From Limihaloglobus sulfuriphilus (GTDB lineage Bacteria; Planctomycetota; Phycisphaerae; Sedimentisphaerales; Sedimentisphaeraceae), in the NCBI RefSeq assembly GCF_001999965.1, contig NZ_CP019646.1, forward strand, positions 1,116,001 through 1,180,000: a stretch of DNA of 64,000 nt, written 5' to 3'. Made by a program: the position numbers and the translations under genes. Of this stretch, positions 9,467 to 17,874 are shown in pieces. A model generated the notes under the pieces. It saw only the letters and a list, made by a program, of their open reading frames with translations, did no database searches and was not told where the DNA came from. Numbering within the stretch: position 1 is the stretch's first letter; every line of letters begins with the position of its first letter.

Positions 9467-10948
9467 ATGTCAGGTCAAATAAAGCAGAAACCTAATATAA
9501 TATTCATCATGAGCGATGACCACGCTTCTCATGCAATGAGCTGTTACGGCAGTTTTATCAACAAAACGCCGCAGCTTGACCGTATAGCCAATGAGGGTAT
9601 GCGTTTTGACAACTGTTTCTGCACAAATTCCATATGCACCCCCAGCCGGGCCGCAATACTCTCCGGCACTTACAACCATGTCAACGGCGTAACTACACTT
9701 GCCACCCACATGGATAACCGTCTTGAAACATTTCCTAAAATACTTAAACGAAACGGGTACCAGACCGCTGTATTCGGGAAATGGCACCTGGGCAAAGGCC
9801 CTGAACACAGCCCTTCCGGTTTTGATGACTGGGCAGTTCTTAACGGTCAGGGCAATTACCACAACCCTGAATTCTTTTTTAAAGGGCCTGAGGGCGGCAC
9901 GGCCAAAACGGTTAAAGGCTACGCAACCGATATAATCACTGACATGTCTATAGACTGGCTGGAAAAAAGAGACGAAAATCAGCCTTTCTGCCTTTTGTGC
10001 CATCATAAAGCACCTCATCGGCCGTGGTATCCGGACGAGAAACACGCCGGCATGTATTTAAACGAGGATATTCCCGAACCTGAAACACTTTACGATGACT
10101 ATTCGAACCGAGCCAAAGCCGCTGAAGCCGCCCTCATGAGGGTAGGCGTAAACATGATTGAACGGGATTTAAAATCAGAAATGCCTAAAGGGCTAACTGA
10201 AAATGAATTACGGAGCTGGGCTTATCAAAGGTACATTAAGGATTATCTGCGTGTTATTGCAAGCATTGATGACAATGTCGGCAGGTTACTGGACTATCTC
10301 GATAATAAAGGCCTGACCGAAAACACCATGATTATTTACACATCTGATCAGGGATTCTTTCTTGGCGACCACGGTTGGTATGACAAGAGATTTATGTATG
10401 AGCAGTCGCTAAGGATGCCCTTTATAGTCAGGTACCCTGAGCTGATTAAAGCCGGCACGGTAAACGAAGATATTGTTACAAACATTGATTTCGCCCCAAC
10501 CTTTCTTGATCTGGCCGGGCTGGAAAGCCCAAAAGAATTCCAGGGCTTCAGCATAAAGCCGCTTTTAGAGGGCGCCACGCCAGAGAACTGGCAGAAAGCA
10601 ATGTATTACAGGTACTGGATGAACCGTGCTCATCATAATGTCGCAGCTCATTACGGAATAAGGACAAAAAAACACAAATTGATCTACTACTATTCAGATG
10701 GCCTGGACCAACCGGGAACCGCGGACGAACTATGTTGCAACATGCCGGAAAATTTTATAGACGTCAACAGCCTTGAACCTGAATGGGAACTCTTTGACCT
10801 TGAAAAGGACCCCATGGAAATGCACAACGTCTATAATGACCCCACATACAAGCAAGTAGTTGATGAACTGAAGGACCAGCTTGCAGAGCTGCAGAAAAAA
10901 ATTGGAGACAAACCATACGAAGACAGTCAGTCTGTAACAAAACGATAA
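9467..10948 (+). CDS. Sulfatase without a signal peptide
   Basis: A 493-residue type I sulfatase. C57-T-P-S-R61 followed by a SG is the formylglycine signature, and IMSDDH (14-19) near the N-terminus provides metal-binding residues; GKWHLGKG is another family hallmark. There is no signal peptide: the protein starts MSGQIKQKPNIIFIMSDD, so it should act in the cytoplasm on imported sulfated sugars. An AAAGGA stands 7 bases before the ATG. It leads a rightward operon with the UroD-like gene (67-base gap), GH94 phosphorylase and symporter. An anaerobic-type maturase (anSME) is not in the window. Confidence 0.92.
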   Translation: MSGQIKQKPNIIFIMSDDHASHAMSCYGSFINKTPQLDRIANEGMRFDNCFCTNSICTPSRAAILSGTYNHVNGVTTLATHMDNRLETFPKILKRNGYQTAVFGKWHLGKGPEHSPSGFDDWAVLNGQGNYHNPEFFFKGPEGGTAKTVKGYATDIITDMSIDWLEKRDENQPFCLLCHHKAPHRPWYPDEKHAGMYLNEDIPEPETLYDDYSNRAKAAEAALMRVGVNMIERDLKSEMPKGLTENELRSWAYQRYIKDYLRVIASIDDNVGRLLDYLDNKGLTENTMIIYTSDQGFFLGDHGWYDKRFMYEQSLRMPFIVRYPELIKAGTVNEDIVTNIDFAPTFLDLAGLESPKEFQGFSIKPLLEGATPENWQKAMYYRYWMNRAHHNVAAHYGIRTKKHKLIYYYSDGLDQPGTADELCCNMPENFIDVNSLEPEWELFDLEKDPMEMHNVYNDPTYKQVVDELKDQLAELQKKIGDKPYEDSQSVTKR

Positions 10949-11015
10949 AGCTAAAATGAACATTACCGTGTGCCATAATCTAAAATGTTACTGAAGATTA
11001 AGTTTTTTTGATATT

Positions 11016-12131
11016 ATGAACGGCAAAAAAAGAGTATCAGATGTCCTGTCGCTGAGAGAGCCGGATAGAACCCCCGTCTGTCTCTCGCCATGGAAATCGA
11101 CTATAAAAAAGTGGACCAGCGAAGGTTTCTTGCAGCCCGGCGAAGACATCGTAAAGCACTTCGATTTAGATATTAGATTCCATGATTTTATCAACACTAA
11201 AGGCAATCTTGAAGCCGGGGAAAAGATATTAGAGCAAACCTGCGATACACAGGTGATTCTGAACGAAAATGGCGCAACAATCAAAAGGTTTACTGACCGC
11301 GAGGCTGGAGAACAGTATATCGATTATGCGGTAAAAACCAGAAAAGACTGGGAAAACCTGATTAAACCTTACCTGCTGAATATTGATCAAAGACGAATTC
11401 CATTTGAAGCGTATGAATCAAAATTTAAAACCAGTCTGGAAGATCACGTTTTTCTCTTTTGGCGCGGACCTGCACCTTTTGAGCTGATGCGAAGCCTTTG
11501 CGGACACGAGACACTGCTAATGGCCATGGCTATGGATCCCGACTGGGTAAAGGATATGGTTATTACTTACGCAGAGTTCACAGTGAAGCATTTAGAGATT
11601 CTTTTTGCTGAGTCAGGCCTTCCGGACGGTATATTTTTCTTTGAAGATATGGGTCTTAAGGAAAAACCCTTCTTTTCTCCTGAGATGTACGATAAAATAA
11701 TGAAACCGGGCCATAAGATACTTTTCGATTTTGCCCATACGGCATCCGTATCAAAGAAAGTTACAGTGCATTCCTGCGGATACGTTGAACCGCTCTTACC
11801 GGGTCTCATTGAAGCCGGCATGGACTGTCTCCAGGGCTTAGAGGTTAAGGCGGGAATGAACCTTAACAAGATTTTTAAACAATACGGAGACAAAATCGCA
11901 TTGTTTGGGGGACTTGACGCAAGAATTTTAATGAGCAATGATTTTGATAAAATTAAGGCAGCTGCCATTGAGCACATTTTTCCTGTTTTAAAACAGAAAG
12001 GTGCGTACATACTCCATTCTGATCATTCTGAGCCCCCGCAGGTCGAGTATCAGACAGCCGTATATATAGTAAATGACTTACGGAAAGCATGTTCTCAACA
12101 GTTAGATAATAATCTGAAAGAAGAAAGGTAA
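11016..12131 (+). CDS. Uroporphyrinogen decarboxylase-like (UroD/MtaA superfamily) protein
   Basis: A 371-residue protein of the UroD fold. It opens with a helix ending LREPDRTPV, typical of UroD-like proteins, and has the late motif VTVHSCGYVEPLLPGLIEAGMDCLQGLE, where H and C match the zinc-ligand region of MtaA/CmuA-type methyltransferases, and LFGGLDARILM. True HemE proteins are part of heme operons; this one is joined to the GH94 gene with a 4-base gap, so a methyl-transfer or other role in sugar catabolism is more likely. No corrinoid protein is seen nearby. Planctomycete glycan loci often carry such genes with no known reaction. Confidence 0.8.
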   Translation: MNGKKRVSDVLSLREPDRTPVCLSPWKSTIKKWTSEGFLQPGEDIVKHFDLDIRFHDFINTKGNLEAGEKILEQTCDTQVILNENGATIKRFTDREAGEQYIDYAVKTRKDWENLIKPYLLNIDQRRIPFEAYESKFKTSLEDHVFLFWRGPAPFELMRSLCGHETLLMAMAMDPDWVKDMVITYAEFTVKHLEILFAESGLPDGIFFFEDMGLKEKPFFSPEMYDKIMKPGHKILFDFAHTASVSKKVTVHSCGYVEPLLPGLIEAGMDCLQGLEVKAGMNLNKIFKQYGDKIALFGGLDARILMSNDFDKIKAAAIEHIFPVLKQKGAYILHSDHSEPPQVEYQTAVYIVNDLRKACSQQLDNNLKEER

Positions 12132-12135
12132 TACA

Positions 12136-14424
12136 ATGTACAGTTCACAATGGGGCAGTTTTACAAATGACGGCAAAGCCTATGTAATAGAAGATCCGGT
12201 AACGCCCCGACCGTGGGAAAATTATTTATATTCAAAAGACGGCAAGTTCCAAGCCGTTGTCACCCAAAGAGGCCTGGGAACAACCTTCTATGATTGTCCC
12301 CAGGTTAACAAAGTTTCAGACGGCCGCAATTTTTGCGTCTGCACAAAAGACGGCCGCTACTGGTCCATCAACGGCGGTGCCGCAAACCAGACCCCTGAAA
12401 ACTACAGATGCATACACGAGCCTGGAAAAACCTCTTTTGAGACGAGCTTTAACGGCCTTAACTGCAATCTTGAGATAAGTTTAGCACCCGAGAAACACGC
12501 GGAGATAGACAGAGTTATCATAAGTAATAATTCATCAGATGATAAAACTTTTTCACTTATTGGCTGGCATCTTGTAAAGCTCAACGGATTAGACAACAGG
12601 CTGGAATGCCAGTACAGCAGGTTTAACTCGGAAGTTAATGCGTTGGTTTGCCAGAGAAGGCACTACAGAACCCCCAGATACAAATACGCGGCGTTCTTTA
12701 CCTGTGATAAAAAGGCTGACAGTTTTTGCGGCAGTTTACAGGCATTTCTCGGACATGACAGTGACATTAGCGATGCAGAAAGCCTTAAACAGTGCTCTCT
12801 GCCGCAGATAAATGCTCATGGCACAGAACCAATAAGCGCTTTACAGCATGATATAACACTTAAACCCTCGGAAAGTATTGAACTTTATTATGCCTTTGGT
12901 GTTGCTCAAGATATGGACGAGGCAGAACAAAAGGCCGGCGAGTTTGGATCTGTTTCAGCAAATTATGCATCGCAATTTACGGCATCCAGAAAATATTTCA
13001 AGCATCTATTCAACTCTGTTGACATTGAAACTCCAGATTCGATTCTAAACATTATGCTCAGTACATGGTCCCGGATACAGCTTGACAGACAAACGGTTTC
13101 GGCTCGCGCCACTCCCTGGTTTAACTGGAGAAACCATCTTCAGGACTCATGGGCTTTCAACATGTTCGATAATTCTTACTCTCGTAAATGGATTACTGAA
13201 ACATGTAAACGGGCGTATGAGGACGGCTTCCTGCCCAGATGCTCAGCCAGAGTCAAAGAGCTCACATTTCCTGACCAAAGCCACCCCGATATAGCAACCT
13301 GGGCGGCTCTATCCGCCGAGAGATACATAGCAGAAAGCGGAGACTGGGGTTTCCTTGATGAAGTCGTATGCTATGCAGACGGCAAGGCAAAGGCCGGCAT
13401 AGCCGATATTTTAATAAACGGCCTTGACTGGCTGCTGAACCATAGAGGCAAAAACGGAATGGTGCTGATGTTAGAAGGCGACTGGAGTGACCCCCTGGAA
13501 GAAGTCGGCAGAAAAGGCATCGGTGAATCGCCGTGGACTTCTATGGCTCTGATAAATGCAATCAACGCTTTTTCTGATGTTTTAATGAGAATAGACCGGC
13601 AGCAGGAAGCCCAAAGACTATTAAAAGGCGCTGCTGAACTTACCAAAGCGGTAAATAAATCTGCATGGGACGGTGATTTCTATATCCGGGCGATAACCGA
13701 CGATGGTTTGAAAGTCTGCACCAAAGACGATCCTGACGGTAATGTAAGCCTGCTTATGCAGTCCTGGGCACTGATCAGCGGCGTGGCGTCTGCGCAACAG
13801 ATTGAATCTATCATTAAAACGGTTGATTCCAACAATAAAACAGACATAGGGCCGATCATTTATGCCCCCCCCTTCATGAAGCCTCGCCCATGGGTCGGCA
13901 GAGAAACCGCAAAACCGCCTGGAACCTGTGTGAACGGATCCTGCTACACCCATGTCGCTATGATGTGGGCAATGGCGGAAGTTCTTGTCAAACGCCCCGG
14001 CGAGGCAGTGGATATCATGAAGAGAATACTGCCTCTGCACCAGGAAGACCATACACCCATATCAACGGCAGTGCCTTTGTGGATGCCCAACTATTTTCAC
14101 GGTCCCGCTTCTATGACACCGGGCCAGAGCAGTGATGTAATGACAAGCGCTTCACCGCCGTGGCTGTTTCTGGTAGTCTGTGAGCACCTGCTTGGGATCA
14201 GGGCAACACTTGAGGGCCTTCATATAGCTCCTTGTATGCCAAATGACTGGAACAAGGCCGGATTCAGGCGGATGTGGCAAGGCTCAGAATATGATTTTAC
14301 ATTTAATCGTGTGGGCCCGGGCAACAGCATCAGCATTGAAGTTGACGGAAATAGAATCGAAGGAAACATACTGAAACCCGATTCTTCGCATAAGCAGCAC
14401 AAAATAAACATAACGCTCGGTTAA
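12136..14424 (+). CDS. GH94-family glycoside phosphorylase
   Basis: A 762-residue protein with an N-terminal beta-sandwich and a C-terminal alpha/alpha barrel. The segment EGDWSDPLEEVG followed by GESPWTS (447-467) matches the GDWND...GKGES active-site region of GH94, whose Asp is the general acid; the family Asn is Ser here. GH94 enzymes split beta-linked disaccharides with phosphate, giving a sugar 1-phosphate, which saves ATP in anaerobes. No signal peptide, so it is cytoplasmic. The length fits the family (about 800). It starts 4 bases after the UroD-like gene with an AAAGG site. The substrate could be a disaccharide released by the GH26 enzymes, but this is inference. Confidence 0.8.
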   Translation: MYSSQWGSFTNDGKAYVIEDPVTPRPWENYLYSKDGKFQAVVTQRGLGTTFYDCPQVNKVSDGRNFCVCTKDGRYWSINGGAANQTPENYRCIHEPGKTSFETSFNGLNCNLEISLAPEKHAEIDRVIISNNSSDDKTFSLIGWHLVKLNGLDNRLECQYSRFNSEVNALVCQRRHYRTPRYKYAAFFTCDKKADSFCGSLQAFLGHDSDISDAESLKQCSLPQINAHGTEPISALQHDITLKPSESIELYYAFGVAQDMDEAEQKAGEFGSVSANYASQFTASRKYFKHLFNSVDIETPDSILNIMLSTWSRIQLDRQTVSARATPWFNWRNHLQDSWAFNMFDNSYSRKWITETCKRAYEDGFLPRCSARVKELTFPDQSHPDIATWAALSAERYIAESGDWGFLDEVVCYADGKAKAGIADILINGLDWLLNHRGKNGMVLMLEGDWSDPLEEVGRKGIGESPWTSMALINAINAFSDVLMRIDRQQEAQRLLKGAAELTKAVNKSAWDGDFYIRAITDDGLKVCTKDDPDGNVSLLMQSWALISGVASAQQIESIIKTVDSNNKTDIGPIIYAPPFMKPRPWVGRETAKPPGTCVNGSCYTHVAMMWAMAEVLVKRPGEAVDIMKRILPLHQEDHTPISTAVPLWMPNYFHGPASMTPGQSSDVMTSASPPWLFLVVCEHLLGIRATLEGLHIAPCMPNDWNKAGFRRMWQGSEYDFTFNRVGPGNSISIEVDGNRIEGNILKPDSSHKQHKINITLG

Positions 14425-14445
14425 AAAAAATAAGAAAGGTACAAA

Positions 14446-16149
14446 ATGACGGAAACGATCGGACAGCAACCCATATCTTTTTGGATAGTAATGCTTTCCT
14501 ACGGCATCTTACTTGGTGCAATAAGTATTTATTTCGCAAAATATATAAAAAACACCGAAGATTTTTTCAGGGCTTCCCAGAATACTCCCTGGTGGATCGG
14601 CGGCCTGAGCTTTTTTATGACTGCATTTTCTGCATCCGTATTTGTCGGCGGAGCTTCGTTTGCCTATCAATACGGTGCGTTAAGCCTCTCTCAGGTTGCA
14701 CTTATGCTCCCCACATTTATCCTCGGGTATTTTGTCTTTTCACGCCGTTGGCACCGAACCGGACTCGAAACCGCTATCGAATTTATTGAACACCGCTACA
14801 ACGGCAAAACAGCTCATTTTTTCATTTGGACCGGGCTGCCTGTGAGAATATTAGACAATGCCAACCGACTTTATGTTACAGCGGTTCTGATTGAAGTTCT
14901 CTTCGGGATTGATTTGTGGACGGCTATCCTTTTAACTGCATTGACAGCAGTTATCTACACCGTTGCAGGCGGCTTTCTCGCCGTTGTGGTAACAGATTCG
15001 ATTCAAGCTCTGGTTATGGCTATCATAGTAATAATAATCGCTGTTACTTCATACCTGCGGGTTGGCGGTTTTTCAGGCCTGATTGAGAAACTGCCGGAGG
15101 GGTATTGGTCTTTAAATCCACCGGATACTGATTACAGCATAGCCATGATTGCCAGTCTTGCGCTGGTGGCATACTGCACATGGAACGGATACTGGTCGCT
15201 TGTTCAGCGTTATCTGACAGTTGAGACTGAATCAGATGCCAAAAAAGTATGCTTAACGGGCGGTTTTTCGTACTTCCTGTTATTCCCGCTGTTTATGCTG
15301 CCGCCAATATTTGCTGTTGTACTGGTTCCAGGATTAGAATCCGCACAGGAAGCCGAGACATCATATCTGCGTATAGCAGAACTGATACTGCCTTCGGGAC
15401 TTTTAGGTGTTATGTGCTTTGCCCTGATCGGCGCCACAATTACAGCTTTAAACTCCGACCTGAATGTAATGTCACAGATAATAATCAACGATGCATTTAA
15501 AAAGGTTCTGCGGCTAACCTCCGAAAAAAAACGTTTATTGATAAGCAGGATAACTGTAGTTGTAATAACGATACTCTGTATGCTTATTGCGGGCTCAATA
15601 AGGTCTCTTGGCGGCTCCTTCCGTTATCTGGTAACTCTTATGGGCTTAACCAGTATGCCGACATTCATACCGCTGCTGATGGGGCTCTTTTATAAAAGGA
15701 CACCTCCATGGGGAGCCATTACGGCATTTTGTGCAGGTATAACCATAGGGCTGGTAATGACATTTGGGTTTGGAGTTACTCTGACCTGGGTTATTGTAGC
15801 CAACTTCTTAACAACCTTAGGCGTAATGCTTGTTACCGGCTGGCGATGGCCTGTTACGGGCGAAAAATCCAGGCAGGTTGATGCCCTGTTCAAGAAACTC
15901 AGCACTCCCGGAGCCGGCAATGTCACTGATACCGGCGGCACTAAAGTTGTCAATGGAAGGATACTAACCCTTGTCGCTTTTGTCATGTTTGTGATGGGCA
16001 CGATTCTGCTCTTTACCGGTACTCAACTAAGCAACGCTGACATAAAAATTGTTATTTCATCCGTCTCAATCTTTTATTTTGCAGGATTCATGCTTACTGC
16101 AATTAAATACATCTTAAAGAAGAAAGCCGCTGTCATAGTAAAAGACTGA
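14446..16149 (+). CDS. Sodium:solute symporter (SSS family)
   Basis: A 567-residue membrane protein with about 13-14 hydrophobic segments and SSS features: DFFRASQNTPWWIGG near the start, FGVTLTWVI late, and a GGFLAVVVTDSIQ segment after the fifth helix. It should import sugars with sodium. It follows the phosphorylase by 21 bases with an AAAGG ribosome site, so the operon pairs import with cytoplasmic desulfation and phosphorolysis. A cytoplasmic linker of about 60 residues precedes the last two helices. Confidence 0.9.
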   Translation: MTETIGQQPISFWIVMLSYGILLGAISIYFAKYIKNTEDFFRASQNTPWWIGGLSFFMTAFSASVFVGGASFAYQYGALSLSQVALMLPTFILGYFVFSRRWHRTGLETAIEFIEHRYNGKTAHFFIWTGLPVRILDNANRLYVTAVLIEVLFGIDLWTAILLTALTAVIYTVAGGFLAVVVTDSIQALVMAIIVIIIAVTSYLRVGGFSGLIEKLPEGYWSLNPPDTDYSIAMIASLALVAYCTWNGYWSLVQRYLTVETESDAKKVCLTGGFSYFLLFPLFMLPPIFAVVLVPGLESAQEAETSYLRIAELILPSGLLGVMCFALIGATITALNSDLNVMSQIIINDAFKKVLRLTSEKKRLLISRITVVVITILCMLIAGSIRSLGGSFRYLVTLMGLTSMPTFIPLLMGLFYKRTPPWGAITAFCAGITIGLVMTFGFGVTLTWVIVANFLTTLGVMLVTGWRWPVTGEKSRQVDALFKKLSTPGAGNVTDTGGTKVVNGRILTLVAFVMFVMGTILLFTGTQLSNADIKIVISSVSIFYFAGFMLTAIKYILKKKAAVIVKD

Positions 16150-16192
16150 GAACAATCAATGAAGCATAAAATTTAATATTTCTATAACTTAC

Positions 16193-16229
16193 AATCTGCG
16201 ATTCAAGCAGAGCGCTTGAATCGCAGATT
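16193..16229. repeat. Perfect 16-base inverted repeat between symporter and AGE-fold gene
   Basis: The arms AATCTGCGATTCAAGC (16193-16208) and its exact complement (16214-16229) flank a 5-base loop, AGAGC. There is no T run after it on either strand, so it is a poor classical terminator. It could be an RNA processing or stabilising hairpin at the 3' end of the symporter message, a partial terminator, or a protein-binding palindrome for the gene at 16271. Confidence 0.75.
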
Positions 16230-16270
16230 AACTGTAAAACAGATAAAACTTAAATAGAACTACCTATAAG

Positions 16271-17692
16271 ATGGAACATAATTTTAATAAAACTGAATTG
16301 CCGTCTAATCCTTCACCGCCTGATTTGGCTGCTGTTAGAGATGACTATAAAATCATTATCAGCAGAGCCTTAGAAGCGGTGCTTGACCGTTATGAGGATA
16401 ATGATAATTATCCATGGGTTGACACAAAGCTGGACATTCTAACCGGCAGAGACTTTCCAGACGACGATATCATAAGAGGCAAACACACGGTTTACGGCTG
16501 GATACAGGGAAGAGCGCTGGAGTCAATTGCCGAACATGCCAAATGGCTGAAAAATAACACAATTTCCTGCCGGCCGCTGATAGAGAGATGCACAAAAGTT
16601 GTAAAAAAACTCTCAGACCGGCTGATCCGTACCCGTAAGCTAAATGGAGGGCACTGCTATTTCTTTATGGACGAGGCCGGCAAAGCGTGCTCATTTGATA
16701 AAGATAAACGGGTATATGTCAATTTAACACCTGATTCCCCGTATAATTACAGTGATATTTTCTGTTCAAAAGGCCTTTATGCCGCGGCCTGTTATCTTAA
16801 TGACCAGAGTGCTCAGATGCAGGCCAAAAATTATTGCATAGAAGTAATAGATGCTCTTTTGAGCGGCTGTTTCAGAAGCGACCAGCACCGATTTGAAGGC
16901 GACCTCTGCCTGCCGGTAAATGATAACGACAAAATATCACACGGACCTGTATCCATTGCAATAGGAATAGCTAATGTTCTATTTGAAGACAACAAAGACA
17001 TAGACACGGCTCGAATTGCGGTAAGTCTAATAGAGCATACCCTTTCTAATTATGTAAATTTAGGGCAGTGGAACTATCTGCAGGAATACGATTTTGTTGA
17101 ATTTATAGATGCCGATTATCAACCCTTTAATAATTGCGGGAGCATATTTTCAGATCCCGGTCATGCGCTGGAGTTTGCGGGTTTGTCTTTGAAATTCACT
17201 GAGATGGCAAGGAAAGTCGAATCTGTAAATAAAAGTTTTTATAAAAGACTAAACTATTATAGAGAGATTATGCCTGAAATCCTGTTCCGAAACTTTGAAA
17301 ACGGCTTTAATCCGGAAGCTGAGGGCATATGCAAATTATGGGATCTTACCAATTCAAGGCCGGCAAACCCCGACATGCCCTGGTGGAGCCTTCCTGAAAC
17401 AATGCGTACTGCCATATACAGTGTTTTGACATCCAGTAAAGATAATTTCCAAAACCAGGCTTTAGAAATATACAGCCTGTGTCATAACGCATTTATAAAT
17501 CACTATCTCAAACCTGAGCTAAATTTCTTCTGTCTGCAGACCAGAGGGACTGATAAAAAACCCAAAGAAGTTATTCCTGCCACACCCGACGCCGACCCCT
17601 GCTATCATACCGGACTGTGTATCCTGGACTGTATCAGATGTGTAGATAAGCTGGCAGGCCAGCGGCAATTAGCCTCCTCAGCCTGTGAATGA
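16271..17692 (+). CDS. Alpha/alpha-barrel protein, distantly AGE (N-acylglucosamine 2-epimerase)-like
   Basis: A 473-residue protein with no signal peptide. It resembles the AGE/cellobiose-epimerase fold: GKHTVYGWIQGRALESIAEHAKW early, FSDPGHALEFAGLSLKF in the middle (AGE proteins have a PGHxxEW segment) and a DMPWWSLPETMRTAIYS segment that parallels the WWxQAE stretch. A sugar epimerase or isomerase acting after import would fit the place at the end of the sulfatase-phosphorylase-symporter operon. It is separated from the symporter by 121 bases with a strong inverted repeat, so it may have its own control. The match is weak enough that an unsaturated-glycoside-hydrolase-like role cannot be excluded. 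The first ATG has a poor ribosome site. Confidence 0.55.
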   Translation: MEHNFNKTELPSNPSPPDLAAVRDDYKIIISRALEAVLDRYEDNDNYPWVDTKLDILTGRDFPDDDIIRGKHTVYGWIQGRALESIAEHAKWLKNNTISCRPLIERCTKVVKKLSDRLIRTRKLNGGHCYFFMDEAGKACSFDKDKRVYVNLTPDSPYNYSDIFCSKGLYAAACYLNDQSAQMQAKNYCIEVIDALLSGCFRSDQHRFEGDLCLPVNDNDKISHGPVSIAIGIANVLFEDNKDIDTARIAVSLIEHTLSNYVNLGQWNYLQEYDFVEFIDADYQPFNNCGSIFSDPGHALEFAGLSLKFTEMARKVESVNKSFYKRLNYYREIMPEILFRNFENGFNPEAEGICKLWDLTNSRPANPDMPWWSLPETMRTAIYSVLTSSKDNFQNQALEIYSLCHNAFINHYLKPELNFFCLQTRGTDKKPKEVIPATPDADPCYHTGLCILDCIRCVDKLAGQRQLASSACE

Positions 17693-17827
17693 TAATTTCC
17701 CCGGCTTTCTGCCATGATAAAATACCAGAAATACTGTAACCGCCGCATATAGTGCAAAGATTATCAGTATTGTTCCGGTCAAAATCATATCTGACAAAAC
17801 CGGCCTTCCAACAATAGAACAAAAAAA

Positions 17828-17856
17828 AGCAGGGCGATCAAAATAACCGCCCTGCT
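17828..17856 (-). terminator. Terminator after the 752-residue secreted protein
   Basis: AGCAGGGCG and CGCCCTGCT form a 9-base stem with a loop of about 11 bases; on the minus strand a run of eight T follows. It lies 18 bases past the stop at 17875. It also may act on rightward transcripts weakly. The stem repeats that at 1072-1099. The remaining 17693-17827 shows no gene. Confidence 0.8.
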
Positions 17857-17874
17857 TAAAAAATCCTGATAAAA

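Noticed and set aside
9470-10045. Minus-strand frame of 191 codons
   Set aside because: It lies fully within the sulfatase gene on the other strand; the sulfatase has catalytic motifs and a good ribosome site.
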